From: Dactylorhiza incarnata
Lineage: Eukaryota; Streptophyta; Magnoliopsida; Asparagales; Orchidaceae
Direction of reading: 5' to 3'
Assembly (NCBI GenBank): GCA_033032865.1
Contig: JAWHQI010000525.1
Coordinates: forward strand, 496,001-560,000
Length of the DNA: 64,000 nucleotides
Shown here: positions 1 through 11,326 of the stretch, one piece after another
How the letters are laid out: the number at the start of each line of letters is the position of its first letter
Numbering within the stretch: position 1 is the first letter of the stretch
Notes under the pieces: model-generated
The model's input: the letters and a program-made list of their open reading frames with translations, nothing else
What the model was told of the DNA's origin: nothing
The model's database searches: none
Translations under genes and position numbers: made by a program

Positions 1-564
1 TTCCCTCTCACCAACAACCAGGCAGAGTATGAGGCCGTGATAGCGGGCCTCCGCTTAGCTCGGGAGCTGGGAGTGCAGGACGTGGAGGTCTCGAAGGACT
101 CCATGGTAGTGGCTTGCCAGATCAAGGGGGAGTTTGAGGTCAAAGAGCTGACTCTCCAATGGTACTTGGAGAAGGTCAAGGGGGTCGTCGGGCAATTTTG
201 CACTTTCTCCATTAATCACGTCCCAAGAGAGGAGAGCGCCCAGGCGGACCTCCTGGCCAAGTTTGGTCCTCGGGCACGAGGGACAGTGTCGGAACTCTTC
301 CGACCTTCCATTGAAGAGGGGGAGCTGATGGAGGTGGATCAGCGAACATCATGGATGGATCCCTTCATCGCTTTCCTAGCATCGGGAAAATTCCCCGAAG
401 GAGACGTTGACAAACGGCGGCTCAGGAACAAATCGGCATATTACTCCTTACATGCAGGGTTGCTATACCGCAAAACACTCTCGGGGCTCCTGGCTCGTTG
501 CATGTCTGAGGAGGAGGTCCCGAGATTCCTCGAAGAAATCCACTCGGGAGAGTGTGGCAGTCAC
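1..564 (+). pseudogene. Element D pol, part 1: RNase H and start of integrase (Ty3/Gypsy, Tat/Ogre-like)
   Basis: Open in frame 1 from the window edge, so the gene begins outside the window. The first 90 residues look like the extra plant Gypsy RNase H: an NNQAEYEA block, then SKDSMVVACQIKGEFEV, then HVPREESAQADLLAKFG. A connecting segment and the start of the integrase zinc finger follow (HSGECGSH). RNase H removes the RNA strand during reverse transcription. The frame is cut at the Copia-1 insertion, with TSD GTCAC at 560-564, and resumes at 7095. The block order and the WPFAIWGLDLVGPF motif of the next fragment fit the Tat branch; the branch name is from memory of the family. Confident as Gypsy pol, less so for the exact lineage. 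Confidence 0.88.
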
Positions 565-1745
565 TGTTGAAAATGTTGAAGTGGAAGTTAGAGGGTTTTT
601 GGACCTGGGCGAGGTCGCGCGACCTGGCGTGTTGTCCGGGCGGTCTGGCTGGTATCATCCTAGCTGCGGTCTCCTGGAATGACTGCTGGTATCTGGTCCA
701 AGGCGGCAAGGTGGAAGCCGCGCGGTCTGCCTCTGACCGCGTGGCGGGTTGTCCTCCTCTAGGCTGTGGCGGTCTGGTGTGACCACACAGGGTAGTCCAG
801 GTTCTCTGGTAGTATTCGCGGGCTAAGGAAGTTAGTCGCGCGGTCTCAGTGCGCGGTCTCAGGAGGAGGCTGGTATGCGAGCTGGTTGCTGATTCGCGGT
901 CTCAGGAGGAGATCGGCATGCGGACAGGAGTTCGCGATCTGATGGCGGACTGGCTGTGTTCGCGGTCTCGAGCGAATACAGGTGGTGAACAGCTTCGGGC
1001 GGTCTGGCAAGCTCTTTGTAGAGTCGCGGTCTGCTGTGAGAGCGGCGGTCTCTCATGGCCGATGTTGAAGCTGGCGAGTTCACCAAAACGAAGCAGGAGC
1101 ATGTTGCTAATCGCGCGGGTTGTCCGGTCAGGTCGCGCGGTCTGGAGGGTGGTGATCCTATCTCATAGGGTGGTGACTAAATCAGGTCCCGCGCCTATAA
1201 ATAGGAGCCACTGTAGCAGCATAAAGAGAGACACCAAGTGTAAGCTGAGTCCGGCTTGTTCCTGTGGTCTGTTTTATTCTGACCGTGCGGTCTGCTGATT
1301 GAATTCCTTTTGTGCAGCTTCTGCGGATAGTGCAGGCAGCAGCGTTCACCTCTTCCTCTGAAAGTGTTCGGGCGGTCTGCGGCTTGGAGTTGTGGTGCTG
1401 GAGTTTGGGAGAATCAGGAGGTTGGAAGAAGTGGGCGGCTTGATCAGCGAGTTGGTGGGGTTCTGTGATCGTCAAGTCGCTGCGGTCTTGTAGTGTGTTG
1501 AAGTCGCAGGGAGGTCGCGCGGTCTAGAGCGGTCTCAGTTATCTGCATTTCCTTGTATTTCTTTTTTGGTGTTTGTGCTGGCGAAATCATGTCTCGCCAA
1601 GCATGTCTTGCCCTGTAATAAAGTTTCATGCTATCAATAAAGATCACATATTTGCCTGAAGATTGTTTCTGGTTGCTTTGGCTAGTATCTCTTAGTTACA
1701 TAATCGATTCCTTCTTGCTCTCACAAGGTCCGAGAAATTTTCACA
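565..1745 (+). repeat. 5' LTR of Copia-1
   Basis: 1181 bp, from TGTTGAAAATG to TTTTCACA. It holds about 17 copies of the heptamer GCGGTCT, a perfect palindrome AGGTCGCGCGACCT near 593-606, and a TATA box at 1196-1203. AATAAA-type polyadenylation signals lie near 1616 and 1635. The TATA box puts U3 at about 630 bp. The same layout is repeated in the 3' LTR. Confidence 0.96.
1196..1203 (+). promoter_or_regulatory. TATA box of the Copia-1 5' LTR
   Basis: TATAAATA in a GC-rich setting. The identical box occurs in the 3' LTR near 6545-6552. It is the only good TATA box in the LTR, so transcription should start near 1228-1235. Confidence 0.75.
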
Positions 1746-1757
1746 TGGTATCAGAGC
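1746..1757 (+). other. Primer binding site of Copia-1 (initiator tRNA-Met)
   Basis: TGGTATCAGAGC directly follows the LTR. This is the usual plant Copia site, complementary to the 3' end of initiator tRNA-Met. It fixes the LTR end at 1745. Confidence 0.93.
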
Positions 1758-1833
1758 GAGGTTGGAGTGGATAGAGCAGTTTGCAACTTAGAGTAGCCAT
1801 CGCCTTTGTGAAGAAGGAACCAGTGGAAGAGCA

Positions 1834-4800
1834 ATGGAAGGTGGATATTCAAGAGGTCTTGGTATTGAGATGCTTACATCGACTAACTTCAAGAAGTGGA
1901 AGTCGTGTATGCAGAGCTATCTTCTGGGTGAGGACCTATGGGAAGTTGTTGGAGGAAATGAGACAGAAGAGGTGAAGGCAACGGAAGCTGGTGATAACGG
2001 TCCGGCTGTAAGGGCATGGAGGAAGACCAATGCCAAGGCCGAGTTCACCTTGAAGCGTGCTATTTCACCTGATCTCTTTGATCACATCTTGGGGTGTGGA
2101 TCGGCTGCATAGATCTGGAGAGCCCTGAATGGGCTGTTTAACAAGAAGAATGTAGCGAGACTACAGTTCTTGGAGAATGAGCTGGCAAGGTCGGCTCAGG
2201 GTGATCTATCTATCTCAAACTTCTTTCTGAAGATGAAGAACTTGTGTGCTGAAATTTCAGCACTGGATCCTGATGAGCCTATCTCTGAGGCGAAGCTGAA
2301 GAGGCACATCATCCGCGGCTTGCGGAAGGAATATGTTGCCTTTGTAACGTCGGTACAGGGATGGGCAAATCAGCCGTCTCTGTTGGAGCTGGAGAACTTG
2401 CTTGCTTCGCAAGAAAGCTTGGCAAGACAGATGGCGGGGTTGTCAGTGACTGGGGGAGATGACGAAGTGCTCTTCTCGGGGAAGAAGAAGAAGTGGGATA
2501 AGAAGAAGAAGACAACCGGAGGCTTTGGGCCTTCAACTTCTGGGCAGCAGGAAAGGGGATATGCTCCCAAGGCTGACGGGAAGAAGAAGGGAGAAGGTCC
2601 GAAGTGCTATAAGTGTGGCAAGTTTGGCCACATCAGGAAAGATTGCAGAGTGGTCACTCAAACAGGGCATGCTGCGGAGAAGGAGGAAGCTGAGGTCAGA
2701 CACGTAGATGGAGGATGGGGAGGAGCCTTCTCGGCTTCTGTTGGAGCTTCGGCTCCTATCAACTATCTGGAGGACTAGATCGTGGACTCGGGGTGTGGTC
2801 ATCACCTCACCGGAGACGGGACCAAGCTTTCTTCTGCACAGCCCTACACAGGTAACAATGCAATCATTACTGCTGATAATACTGTGCATCCAGTAGAGAA
2901 GGTGGGGGTTGTTTCTTTGGGCAGTGATAGAGGGCCACTTACTTTGAAGAGTGTCTATCATGTGCCCGGAATGAAGAAAAACCTCTTCTCCGTGACTAAC
3001 GCTGTAGACGCTGGGTATCACGTTCTGTTCGGCCCAACAGAAGTGAAGTTTCTACGTAATGTTGAGGCCATGAAGGCCGAGGTCGTTCATATCGGGAGAC
3101 GGGCAAAGGACTTGTTCGTTTTATCAACAAGTTCCTACGTTGACAAGATGAAGACGAATGATGGTGCCGTTATATGGCATGAGAGGTTGGGGCATGTAGG
3201 GATGGACAAACTAAAAGCTATGGCGGTGAGAGGTTTTGTCAAGGGCCTGCCAAGTCTAACTTCCTACGGAGAAGGTCATGTTTGCGCGGGATGTCAGTTC
3301 GGCAAGTCTCATCGACTACCATTTGACAAGTCGCAGACAAGGTGTAGTGTGCCGTTGGAGTGCATCCACGGTGACTTAATGGGACCGACTGCTACCCCAA
3401 GCCTCGGAGGCAGCAGGTATATGCTGGTGTTGATCGACGATTACACCAGATATGTCTGGGTTTATTTTCTAAAGGAGAAGGCGGAGGCGTTCGCCAAGTT
3501 TGTGGAGTTCAAGGAGCTCGTGGAAGGTCGGCTGGGACTGCGGGTGAAGAAGCTGAGGACTGACAACGGAGGGGAGTTCACCTCTAGTGAGTTCTCTAGT
3601 TTCTGCAGGAAGGCGGGCATCCAGAGGGAGCTTACTTGTGCGCATACTCCACAACAGAACGAAGTTGCGGAACGGAAGATCCGTCATCTGACGGAGACCT
3701 GCAAGTGTTGGCTGCATGCCAAGAGTATCCCAAAGTCCTTCTGGGCGGAGGGAATGTCTTGTGCTGCTTACGTCATCAACCGGATGCCTCTTAGTCCCAT
3801 CAACATGTTAACTCCGCATGAGATGATGTTCAAGGAGAAGCCAAGCGTGACACACCTTAGGGTGTTTGGTTCCACCTGCTACGTGCATGTTCCAGATGCT
3901 CTTCGGACGAAGCTAGATGCGAAAGCAAGGAAGCTAGTCTTCGTGGGATACGATGAGCGGAAGAAAGGATGGAAGTGCATGGACCCGGAGACGCGGAGAT
4001 TTGTTGTATCTCGCGACGTTGTATTTGTTGAGGTGACATCTTACAAGGGGTCTTCTGGAGTGGAGCTACCAGAGAGCAGGGTGGAGGAGCCGGAGCAAGC
4101 AGTGGAAGATCTTCAGGTAGAGCTACCTGTATCACCAGGTGGTCCATCTCCTTCTAGTTCCGAGACGGGGGCTTCTGGTTCAGGGAGCAGGGGGAGCAAT
4201 GCTCCTAGCACGTCTGGAAGGGGAGCTAGGGAAGAAGCAGCTGAAGACAATGCGGTTCAGGGGAAGGAGCTGAGGAGGTCGAAGCGATCGATCGTTGCCC
4301 CTGATCGCTATACAGGAGGAAACGCAGTGAGCTTCGTCTCATGTTTCTTCTCTGGTCCCTTGGATGAGAGGGAGCCGTCGAGCTTTGAGAAGACCAAAGG
4401 CGTAAAGGAGTGGGACGTTGCGATGCAAGAAGAGATGGCAGCTCTCGAGAAGAATGAGACCTGGTCTCTTGTGCCCAAGACCAAGGGCACCACTCCTGTG
4501 ACATGCAAGTGGGTCTACAAGCTGAAGAAGAAAGCTGACGGCAGTATCGAGCGGTACAAGGCTCGTCTTGTAGCTCGGGGGTTTTCGCAGTAATACGGTG
4601 AAGACTACGATGAGACATTCAGTCCGGTGGCAAAAATGACTTCAGTTCGATTCATCATTGCCTTGGCGGCGTTCAGTGGATGGGAGATCTGGCAGCTCGA
4701 CGTCAAGAATGCCTTCTTGTACGGCAAGATTGACAAGGACATCTTCATGGCTCAGCCACCAGGTTTCGTGTCTGAAGATTTTCCGGAGCATGTCTGCAAG

Positions 4801-5919
4801 CTGAAGAAGGCCCTGTATGGGTTGAAGCAAGCGCCGATGGCGTGGTACGGGAAGATCGCAGAGTATCTCTTATTCTGTGGATTTGTTGCTTCAGACTCGG
4901 ACTCAAGCTTGTTCGTCAAGAAGAGCGGGGAGCTTCAGGTCATCGTGCTGCTGTACGTCGACGATATGATCGTGACGGGGAACTCAAAGGTGGAGGTAGC
5001 TAGGCTTCAGGCTGAGCTATCTATCAGGTTCGAGATGAAGGATCTGGGGGAGCTTCACCATTTCCTTGGACTTGAGGTGCAGAGGAAGGAAGGTGGAGTG
5101 CTGGTAACCCAGGCCGGGTATGCGGAGCGGATCGTGGATCGATTCGGCATGAAGGAAGGGAAGTGCACCTCCACACCTCTGGAGAAGGCTATGAAGCTTC
5201 GGAAGGATGAGGGGAGGATTATGCAAGATCCATTGGTGTTCCGAGCACTGGTTGGGAGCTTGATCTATCTGACGATCACAAGGCCGGATATTGCATATGC
5301 AGTAGGCAGAGTGAGTCGGTATATGGCGGAGCCACGGGTACCTCATCTGCTAGCGGCTAAGAACATTTTGAAGTATGTCAAGGCGACCTCGGACATGGGT
5401 CTCCTGTACAGGAGGGATGCGGGCTTCGAGGTGCATGGATACATGGATGCTAATTACGGGGGAGATTCGGATGATCGGAAGTCGACATTTGGATTCATCT
5501 TCATGGCGGGCCCTACGGCTATATCATGGTGCAGCAAGAAGCAGGATTCCGTATCGGTCTCCACCACAGAAGAGGAATACAAGGCTTCGGCCTTGGCAGC
5601 TCAGGAAGCCATCTGGCTTAGGAGGTTGGTGGGAGACGTCCACAAGGAGGTTCGGGAGCCGACTCTGCTACGCGCTGACAATGAGAGTGCTCTCAAACTG
5701 GTAACCAATCCAGTCTGTCACGCGAGGACCAAACATATCGAGATCGAGCACCACTTCATACGGGAGAAGGTGCTGGAGGGATCTCTTTCGGTCGGGCATG
5801 TGCGGAGTGCGGACAATGTCGCAGACATCTTCACAAAGGCGCTGTCGAAGGGGTCGTTCACATGGCTAAGGGAGTTACTTGGACTGGTTTCAACTTCCCA
5901 CTTCAAGGGGGAGTGTTGA
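1834..5919 (+). pseudogene. Copia-1 gag-pol polyprotein, one frame with three stop codons
   Basis: A single frame of about 1362 codons begins at MEGGYSRGLGIEM. It carries Gag (NFKKWKSCMQSYLLGEDLWEV), the zinc knuckle CYKCGKFGHIRKDC, protease DSGCGHHLTG, the GAG-pre-integrase HERLGH motif, and integrase with HGDLMGP, RTDNGGEF and the PQQN...AERK glutamate. Reverse transcriptase has LDVKNAFLYG and YVDD at 4954-4965. RNase H and the VADIFTKAL tail complete it. Stops are TAG at about 2110, TAG at 2776-2778 and TAA at 4591-4593. The last two are explained by single G-to-A or C-to-T changes in conserved positions. There is no frameshift. Translation ends six bases inside the 3' LTR. It should supply capsid, protease, integrase and RT but is not functional as it stands. 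Confidence 0.95.
5905..5913 (+). other. Polypurine tract of Copia-1
   Basis: AAGGGGGAG ends at the first base of the 3' LTR. It primes plus-strand synthesis and fixes the LTR start at 5914. Confidence 0.9.
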
Positions 5920-7094
5920 AAATGTTGAAGTGGAAGTTAGAGGGTTTTTGGACCTGGGCGAGGTCGCGCGACCTGGCGGGTTGTCCGGGCGGTCTGGCTG
6001 GTATCAGCCTAGCTGCGGTCTCCTGGAATGACTGCTGGTATCTGGTCCAAGGTGGCAAGGTGGAAGCCGCGCGGTCTGCCTCTGACCACGTGGCGGGTTG
6101 TCCTCCTCTAGGCTGTGGCGGTCTGGTGTGACCGCACAGGGTAGTCCAGGTTCTCTGGTAGTATTCGCGGGCTAAGGAAGTTAGTCGCGCGGTCTCAGTG
6201 CGCGGTCTCAGGAGGAGGCTGGTATGCGAGCTGGTTGCTGATTCGCGGTCTCAGGAGGAGATCGGCATGCGGACAGGAGTTCGCGATCTGATGGCGGACT
6301 GGCAGTGTTCGCGGTCTCGAGCGAACACAGGTGGTGAATAGCTTCGGGCGGTCTGGCGAGCTCTTTGTAGAGTCGCGGTCTGCTGTGAGAGCGGCGGTCT
6401 CTCATGGCTGATGTTGAAGCTGGCGAGTTCACCAAAACGAAGCAGGAGCATGTTGCTGATCGCGCGGGTTGTCCGGTCAGGTCGCGCGGTCTGTAGGGTG
6501 GTGATCCTATCTCATAGGGTGGTGACTGGATCAGGTCCCGCGCCTATAAATAGGAGCCACTACAGCAGCATAAAGAGAGACACCAAGTGTAAGCTGAGTC
6601 CGGCTTGTTCCTGCGGTCTGTTTTATTTTGACCGTGCGGTCTGCTGATTGAATTCCTTTTGTGCAGCTTCTGCGGATAGTGCGGGCAGCAGCGTTCACCT
6701 CTTCCTCTGAAAGTGTTCGGGCGGTCTGCGGCTTGGAGTTGTGGTGCTGGAGTTCGAGAGAATCAGGAGGTTGGAAGAAGTGGGCGGCTTGATCAGCGAG
6801 TTGGTGGGGTTCTGTGATCGTCAAGTCGCTGCGGTCTTGCAGTGTGTTGAAGTCGCAGGGAGGTCGCGCGGTCTGGAGCGGTCTCAGTTATCTGCATTTC
6901 CTTGTATTTCCTTTTTGGTGTTTGTGCTGGCGAAATCATGTCTCGCCAAGCATGTCTTGCCCTGTAATGAAGTTTCATGCTATCAATAAAGATCACATAT
7001 TTGCCTGAAGATTGTTTCTGGTTGCTTTGGCTAGTATCTCTTAGTTGCATAATCGATTCCTGCTTGCTCTCACAAGGTCCGAGAAATTTTCACA
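5914..7094 (+). repeat. 3' LTR of Copia-1
   Basis: 1181 bp, the same length as the 5' LTR and colinear with it. It ends TTTTCACA followed by TSD GTCAC. The GCGGTCT words are conserved in number and position with few changes. Confidence 0.96.
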
Positions 7095-8003
7095 GTCACC
7101 CCAAGAGCCGGACTTTGGAGGGGAGAGTGCTGAGACAAGGCTACTTCTGGCCTACCCTCAACAAGGATGCAGCAGAATTCGCGAGGAAGTGTTCAAAGTG
7201 ACAGCTCTATGCCCCACTCCAACTCCTTCCAACTCAGAGGCTCCGGACTATCACGCCCCCTGGCCCTTTGCGATATGGGGGTTGGACCTGGTCGGACCTT
7301 TCTCCCAGGCAAGCGGCCAAAGGAGGTTCCTACTGGTGATGATAGACTATTTCTCTAAATGGATCGAGGTAAAGGCGCTCGCTAAGGTAACATCCCAAGT
7401 AGTGAGAAACTTTGTTTGGGGTGAAATCATTTGCAGGCATGGGCTCCCTTTAGCCATAATAACAGACAACAGACCGCAGTTTGCCAGCGAGGAGTTTGTT
7501 AACTTCTGCACCCAGCTAGGTATCGACCTTCGGTTCGCGTCAGTCCATCACCCTAGGAGTAATGAGCAGGTGAAAGTGGCTAACAAGATCATCGTCAACC
7601 TACTCAAGAAGAAAGTGGAGAATCTCAAGGGGAATTGGGTGGAACAGCTACCTTCGGTCCTCTGGGCCATGAGGACTACCCCAAACACGGCCACAGGAGA
7701 AACCCCCTCAAACTGTCTCATGGGTCCGAGGCCATCCTACGGATAGAATTCGAAGTCAAAACCCCCAGGGTGATCACCGCGGGCGAAGGAGATGGAGAAT
7801 GGTTAATAAAAAATGAGGCGGAACAAAGGTTGTCCCTGGACCTGGTAGAAGAGATCTGGGACCTCGCCACCGTCCGACAGGAGGAAGTCAAGAGGCGGAT
7901 GGCCCGGTACTTTGATCAAAACATCAGAATAAAGCAATTCGAGAAGGGGGATTTGGTCCTGAAGAAGGTAGATGCGGCAGGGAGAGGAGCCGCTTTAGGT
8001 AAG
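7095..8003 (+). pseudogene. Element D pol, part 2: integrase zinc finger, catalytic core and start of C-terminal region
   Basis: This continues part 1 in frame across the TSD. The HHCC zinc finger reads ...GYFWPTLNKDAAEFARKCSK and then TGA, where the last Cys is expected. A frameshift near 7225 leads into WPFAIWGLDLVGPF (first Asp), then IITDNRPQF (second Asp, with the usual Gly now Arg). At the third catalytic site the text reads NEQVKVANK, where the family has Glu at the Lys. A second frameshift near 7730 leads to IEFEVKTPRV and the region ending AALGK. It is cut at 8003 by element C (TSD GTAAG, 7999-8003). At least three independent lesions make it dead. Confidence 0.9.
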
Positions 8004-9567
8004 TGACGAGTCTCCATTATTTACATGTTTTAGGACTCATTTGGGCTTATTATGATGCATAGGTACTGCATATTAGGTTGATTATCGATCATATTGGACT
8101 AGTTGTTCATTTACGTAGATAGTGCCTTCCATAACCTAGTTCTGTGTGTCATCTTGGATGGTTCCCTTTTATTCTTTTAGTGCATATTTTATGCCGCTGG
8201 GGAGCTTTGTTTCTATACCCCAGCGGGTATGTTTGAGTTTGCTGCAGGTGCAATGGTCATGTGAACGCTCGGAATGGTTTGGGGAGATTTTTAGCCAAAA
8301 AAGCCACTGATCGTGCATTTTCCTTCGCGCACGATAAGTCGCACGACTACTGACCGTGCGTTAATTCCCCTAACCAGACAGAGCAGTTCGCACGATCAGG
8401 CGCACGACCACTGGTCGTGCGCCACTGCCCGTGCGTTAATTCCCTATCTTTCCCTCTGCTGCAGGTAGGCCGCGGACGATCACAAGCATTCCTTCGCGCA
8501 TGACCACTGGTCGTGCGCCCCTGATCGTGCGCTGTATTTTCTCTGCTCTGTATTTAAAGACCGGCTCCGCGATTTTAGGGCAAGCAAGCACAGTTTGGGC
8601 GCGAATTCTTCCGCAAGCTTCCGCCATTTTCCCTCTCCAAGCTCCATCCATCCATCCATCCATCCTCTTCCTTGGGAAAGCTTCATCCATCGATCCTAAG
8701 CTCCATCAAGGGTCCTAGAATCATTCTCCTCCATCTACAACAAGCATTTGAAGGTGAGACATCTCCATTGAGCTATGTGGAAGAGACCTAGCTCTGAGAA
8801 GAAGATGGATGATGTTTAGAGGTAGTGACAGCCTCTGAACCCCGGAAGCAACCAAGGACTGAGCTCGGAGGAGGCGTGACGACCCCCCATTCTGACCAAG
8901 ATCTACGAAGAGGCTTCTCATCTCGTGGTTTCCTCTACCCTCTCTCTCTTTTTGGAAATGTACTTTTGATTGTTGTAATGAGCTGGATTGCTTTCTGTTT
9001 GTCTATGAATAGAATCTTTTTCTTGTTTCGTTCTTCATTTGATGCTTTGTTGTGATGCGCTCCACCTCCACTCCACTTCCACACATGCGTTCTAGCTAGC
9101 TCACTCTAGCAAAAGCTAGAAGTGAGAGTGAAGAGGTGCTTTTGACCCTCACAAAACCCCGCACTGTGGCCATTTCACCCACATACCGAAGCACAACATC
9201 GCGACCGCTGCACTCACCCCCACTTTGCGAAGAGGTGTGTGCGGCCCTCAATCGTCACAGTTACTTTCCGTCCATGCGCTTTCCGAAGCACGACATCGCT
9301 GTCATTGCATCCATCCTGCCTTGCGAAGCGGAGTTTTGACCCGCATTTCTTATTTCTGCAATAGCTTAGGACACCATCACAACGCCCTTGTTCTATTCGC
9401 TCGTGTAACAATCGACTCACTCTATTTTCTTATCACCACATCCTGCAATCCTTTGAGAACGATATTTGGGGAATTCCTCCCTACTTTTATTACTTGACAA
9501 CGACCGGTGCACTGCCGTCGTACCGCATTTCGCGCTTGCTAATTAGCGGTTCTGAAATCGTGCGTGA
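8004..9567 (+). repeat. 5' LTR of element C
   Basis: Starts TGACGAGTCTCC and ends GTGCGTGA (the 3' copy ends CGCGTCA, so the terminal CA is mutated here). It holds a cluster of GCACGAC/GTCGTGC palindromes at 8310-8540, a TATTTAAA box near 8550 and a (CATC)n run at about 8645-8664 that is longer than in the 3' LTR. Small ORFs in it have no supported product. Confidence 0.92.
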
Positions 9568-9573
9568 AGTTTT

Positions 9574-9590
9574 TGGCGCCATTGCCCGGG
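9574..9590 (+). other. Primer binding site of element C (tRNA-Asp type)
   Basis: TGGCGCCATTGCCCGGG starts six bases after the LTR. The TGGCGCCGTTGCCGGGG type is the site complementary to plant tRNA-Asp, used by Athila and other Gypsy elements. Two positions differ here. Confidence 0.85.
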
Positions 9591-9694
9591 AATGCAGGCG
9601 TGATGAGATCTTGGTTGTGAATCGATTGTTTGCGATTGAGACTTTTTTTCCTTTTTAATTTACTCTTTTTCATGCTATTTTCTTCTTCTGTATC

Positions 9695-10690
9695 ATGTGG
9701 GAACATTTGAATATCCGACGTAATTGGTGTGGGGACACATCCCACGCTAGTGATAGGTGTCCCAAAGAGTATGGTGTTGTTCAGAAACCGTACGGGTCCC
9801 ATAAATCTATTGGCTCCTCTACTGCGCCTCCGTTGTCGCACTATTTTGCGGCTACCGCACCTTGGGTGCCGGCAAAGCCGGTAAAGCAGTGTTTATTTTG
9901 CAAAAGTAGAGAGCACGCCTTGAAGGACTGTGCGGATTATATTTGCGAATTGGCGGATGATGATGAGCCGGATATCCGGATCGTCCCATCCTCGAATTCT
10001 GCGAACACAGCTCTTTCCTCTGGTTACGTGTCCCTTCCATCTTCACTTCTTGAAGTCTGTGGAATCGACACGTGCATCTGTGTCCCTCATGACTCTGTTT
10101 CTGATGCGACCCCCCATACCTCTTCGGTTCATGTATTACTTTGCATGGATTTGTGCCCTTGTGTGGAGAGTGAGCCTGAACTCTTAAGAAGCACATCTTC
10201 TCCCATTACACACGAAACTACATCTATTTCAAATGTTATCATTGAGATCAATTTGCAGGATGTTGCAGACCTGCGCAGTGTCATGCCCACTCTCATGGAG
10301 GAGGACAGTCTCGATTGTGCTGAAGCAACCATTTCGGTCCAGTGCGAGGAAGTCCAAGTTATAAAGGAGGCCATTACATGCGCTGTTGAGTCTAGTGAAA
10401 TCTTCGATGATATCATCAGTTTGTCTTTGCCGCACCCTATGGGGGATGAAGCCGGGATTATCCCCTCAGATGAGATTTCTTTTAGTTTTCTTCCAATTTA
10501 TTTCCTGACCCCCTTTCTTTATGTACAAGGATGCAGGTCCCCTCCTCCGGTTGATCAGACATTATGCATGGAAGGGTTGAAAGTCTGGCGGGATGAGGAA
10601 GGTACATTGAAGGAAAATCTTGTTTCCTCATCATCGTTGGTGCTTCCCTTTGAGGATTGGTTAACAAGGGGGCAAGCGGTTTTTCTTTGA
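9695..10690 (+). CDS. Gag-like ORF of element C
   Basis: 331 codons beginning 105 bases after the primer site. Near residue 70 there is a CCHC knuckle CLFCKSREHALKDC (C-x2-C-x4-H-x4-C). An earlier CGDTSHASDRCP at residues 12-23 looks like a decayed first knuckle. The rest is acidic and rich in Ser, Val and Cys, with no other domain I can name. It is probably the C-terminal part of an Athila/Tat-type Gag that lost its N-terminal capsid part; no pol follows. It may bind element RNA. The open frame in an element with 6% LTR divergence is worth noting. Assignment rests mainly on the knuckle and the position. Confidence 0.55.
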   Translation: MWEHLNIRRNWCGDTSHASDRCPKEYGVVQKPYGSHKSIGSSTAPPLSHYFAATAPWVPAKPVKQCLFCKSREHALKDCADYICELADDDEPDIRIVPSSNSANTALSSGYVSLPSSLLEVCGIDTCICVPHDSVSDATPHTSSVHVLLCMDLCPCVESEPELLRSTSSPITHETTSISNVIIEINLQDVADLRSVMPTLMEEDSLDCAEATISVQCEEVQVIKEAITCAVESSEIFDDIISLSLPHPMGDEAGIIPSDEISFSFLPIYFLTPFLYVQGCRSPPPVDQTLCMEGLKVWRDEEGTLKENLVSSSSLVLPFEDWLTRGQAVFL

Positions 10691-11326
10691 AGACATAATA
10701 CTGGAGGAGAAGAAGAGAGCGAAAAAGGAGGAGATTTGGGGTTGGAGGCTGAGCATCCTACTTAATTTCCACCCCTACTACCAGGTCCCCAGACCATTTT
10801 CTTTCATAAGTTGTTACTACTTCAAATCAGCTTATAGGTGATTTGTTTTGAGCTTGTAATAATAATTAGGATTTATTAGCTTTTGCTTATTCCTAGACTT
10901 TATGAACTATGCTTTAATACAGGTATTTGGTCCACCTTTAAGGACGTTAAAAAAAGGGCTTCTTGGGAGACAACCCATGGGAACCACCCAGTTCCGTTTG
11001 CCTTTTAATTTCTTTTATGTTCTGTTATTTCCTTTTTGCTAACATCGTAGGTTGAAGCTCTCGCATGGTGGATGAGGAAGGAGAAAAATTTAAAGAAGGA
11101 AGTACTGCACTTCTGGCATGCTCATTTATGAGCATAGGTCCTCTCTACCCCTATGTTCCGTATTCTTGAATTGTCTATTTTATTTAATTTTGATCAAGTC
11201 TGGGGGAGGGTTCGAGCTGTGCACGTGCACGCACTTTGCATAGCATGTTAGAATGTGCTGAGTTAGGATTTTTAATTTTTTTTTTGCACACATTGCATCC
11301 GTTTGCACCTAGTTCACACGCAATTG
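10691..11326 (+). other. Non-coding interior of element C, left part
   Basis: No credible ORF. It contains a short hairpin (TGGG...CCCA in TTGGGAGACAACCCATGGG, near 10967) and a polypurine-like AAGTCTGGGGGAGG at 11196-11209. Element A enters at 11327; the 5-bp flanks are AATTG here and ACTTG at 20495-20499, a TSD with one mismatch. Confidence 0.6.

Larger units (their letters stand above)
565..7094 (+). mobile_element. Copia-1: complete Ty1/Copia LTR retrotransposon inserted in element D
   Basis: Two 1181-bp LTRs (TG...CA), a primer binding site, one gag-pol frame and a polypurine tract lie in the standard order. The perfect TSD GTCAC (560-564 and 7095-7099) shows a single insertion into the integrase zinc finger of D. 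A hand alignment of the LTRs gives about 27 differences in 1181 bp (about 2.3%), 22 of them transitions and no indels. That is a young insertion, and the youngest of those I aligned. It cannot move by itself because gag-pol has three in-frame stops. Confidence 0.97.

Noticed and set aside
849..1298. A 149-codon frame in the 5' LTR of Copia-1
   Set aside because: It lies across the TATA box and the GCGGTCT words; the counterpart in the 3' LTR is split, and it has no domain.
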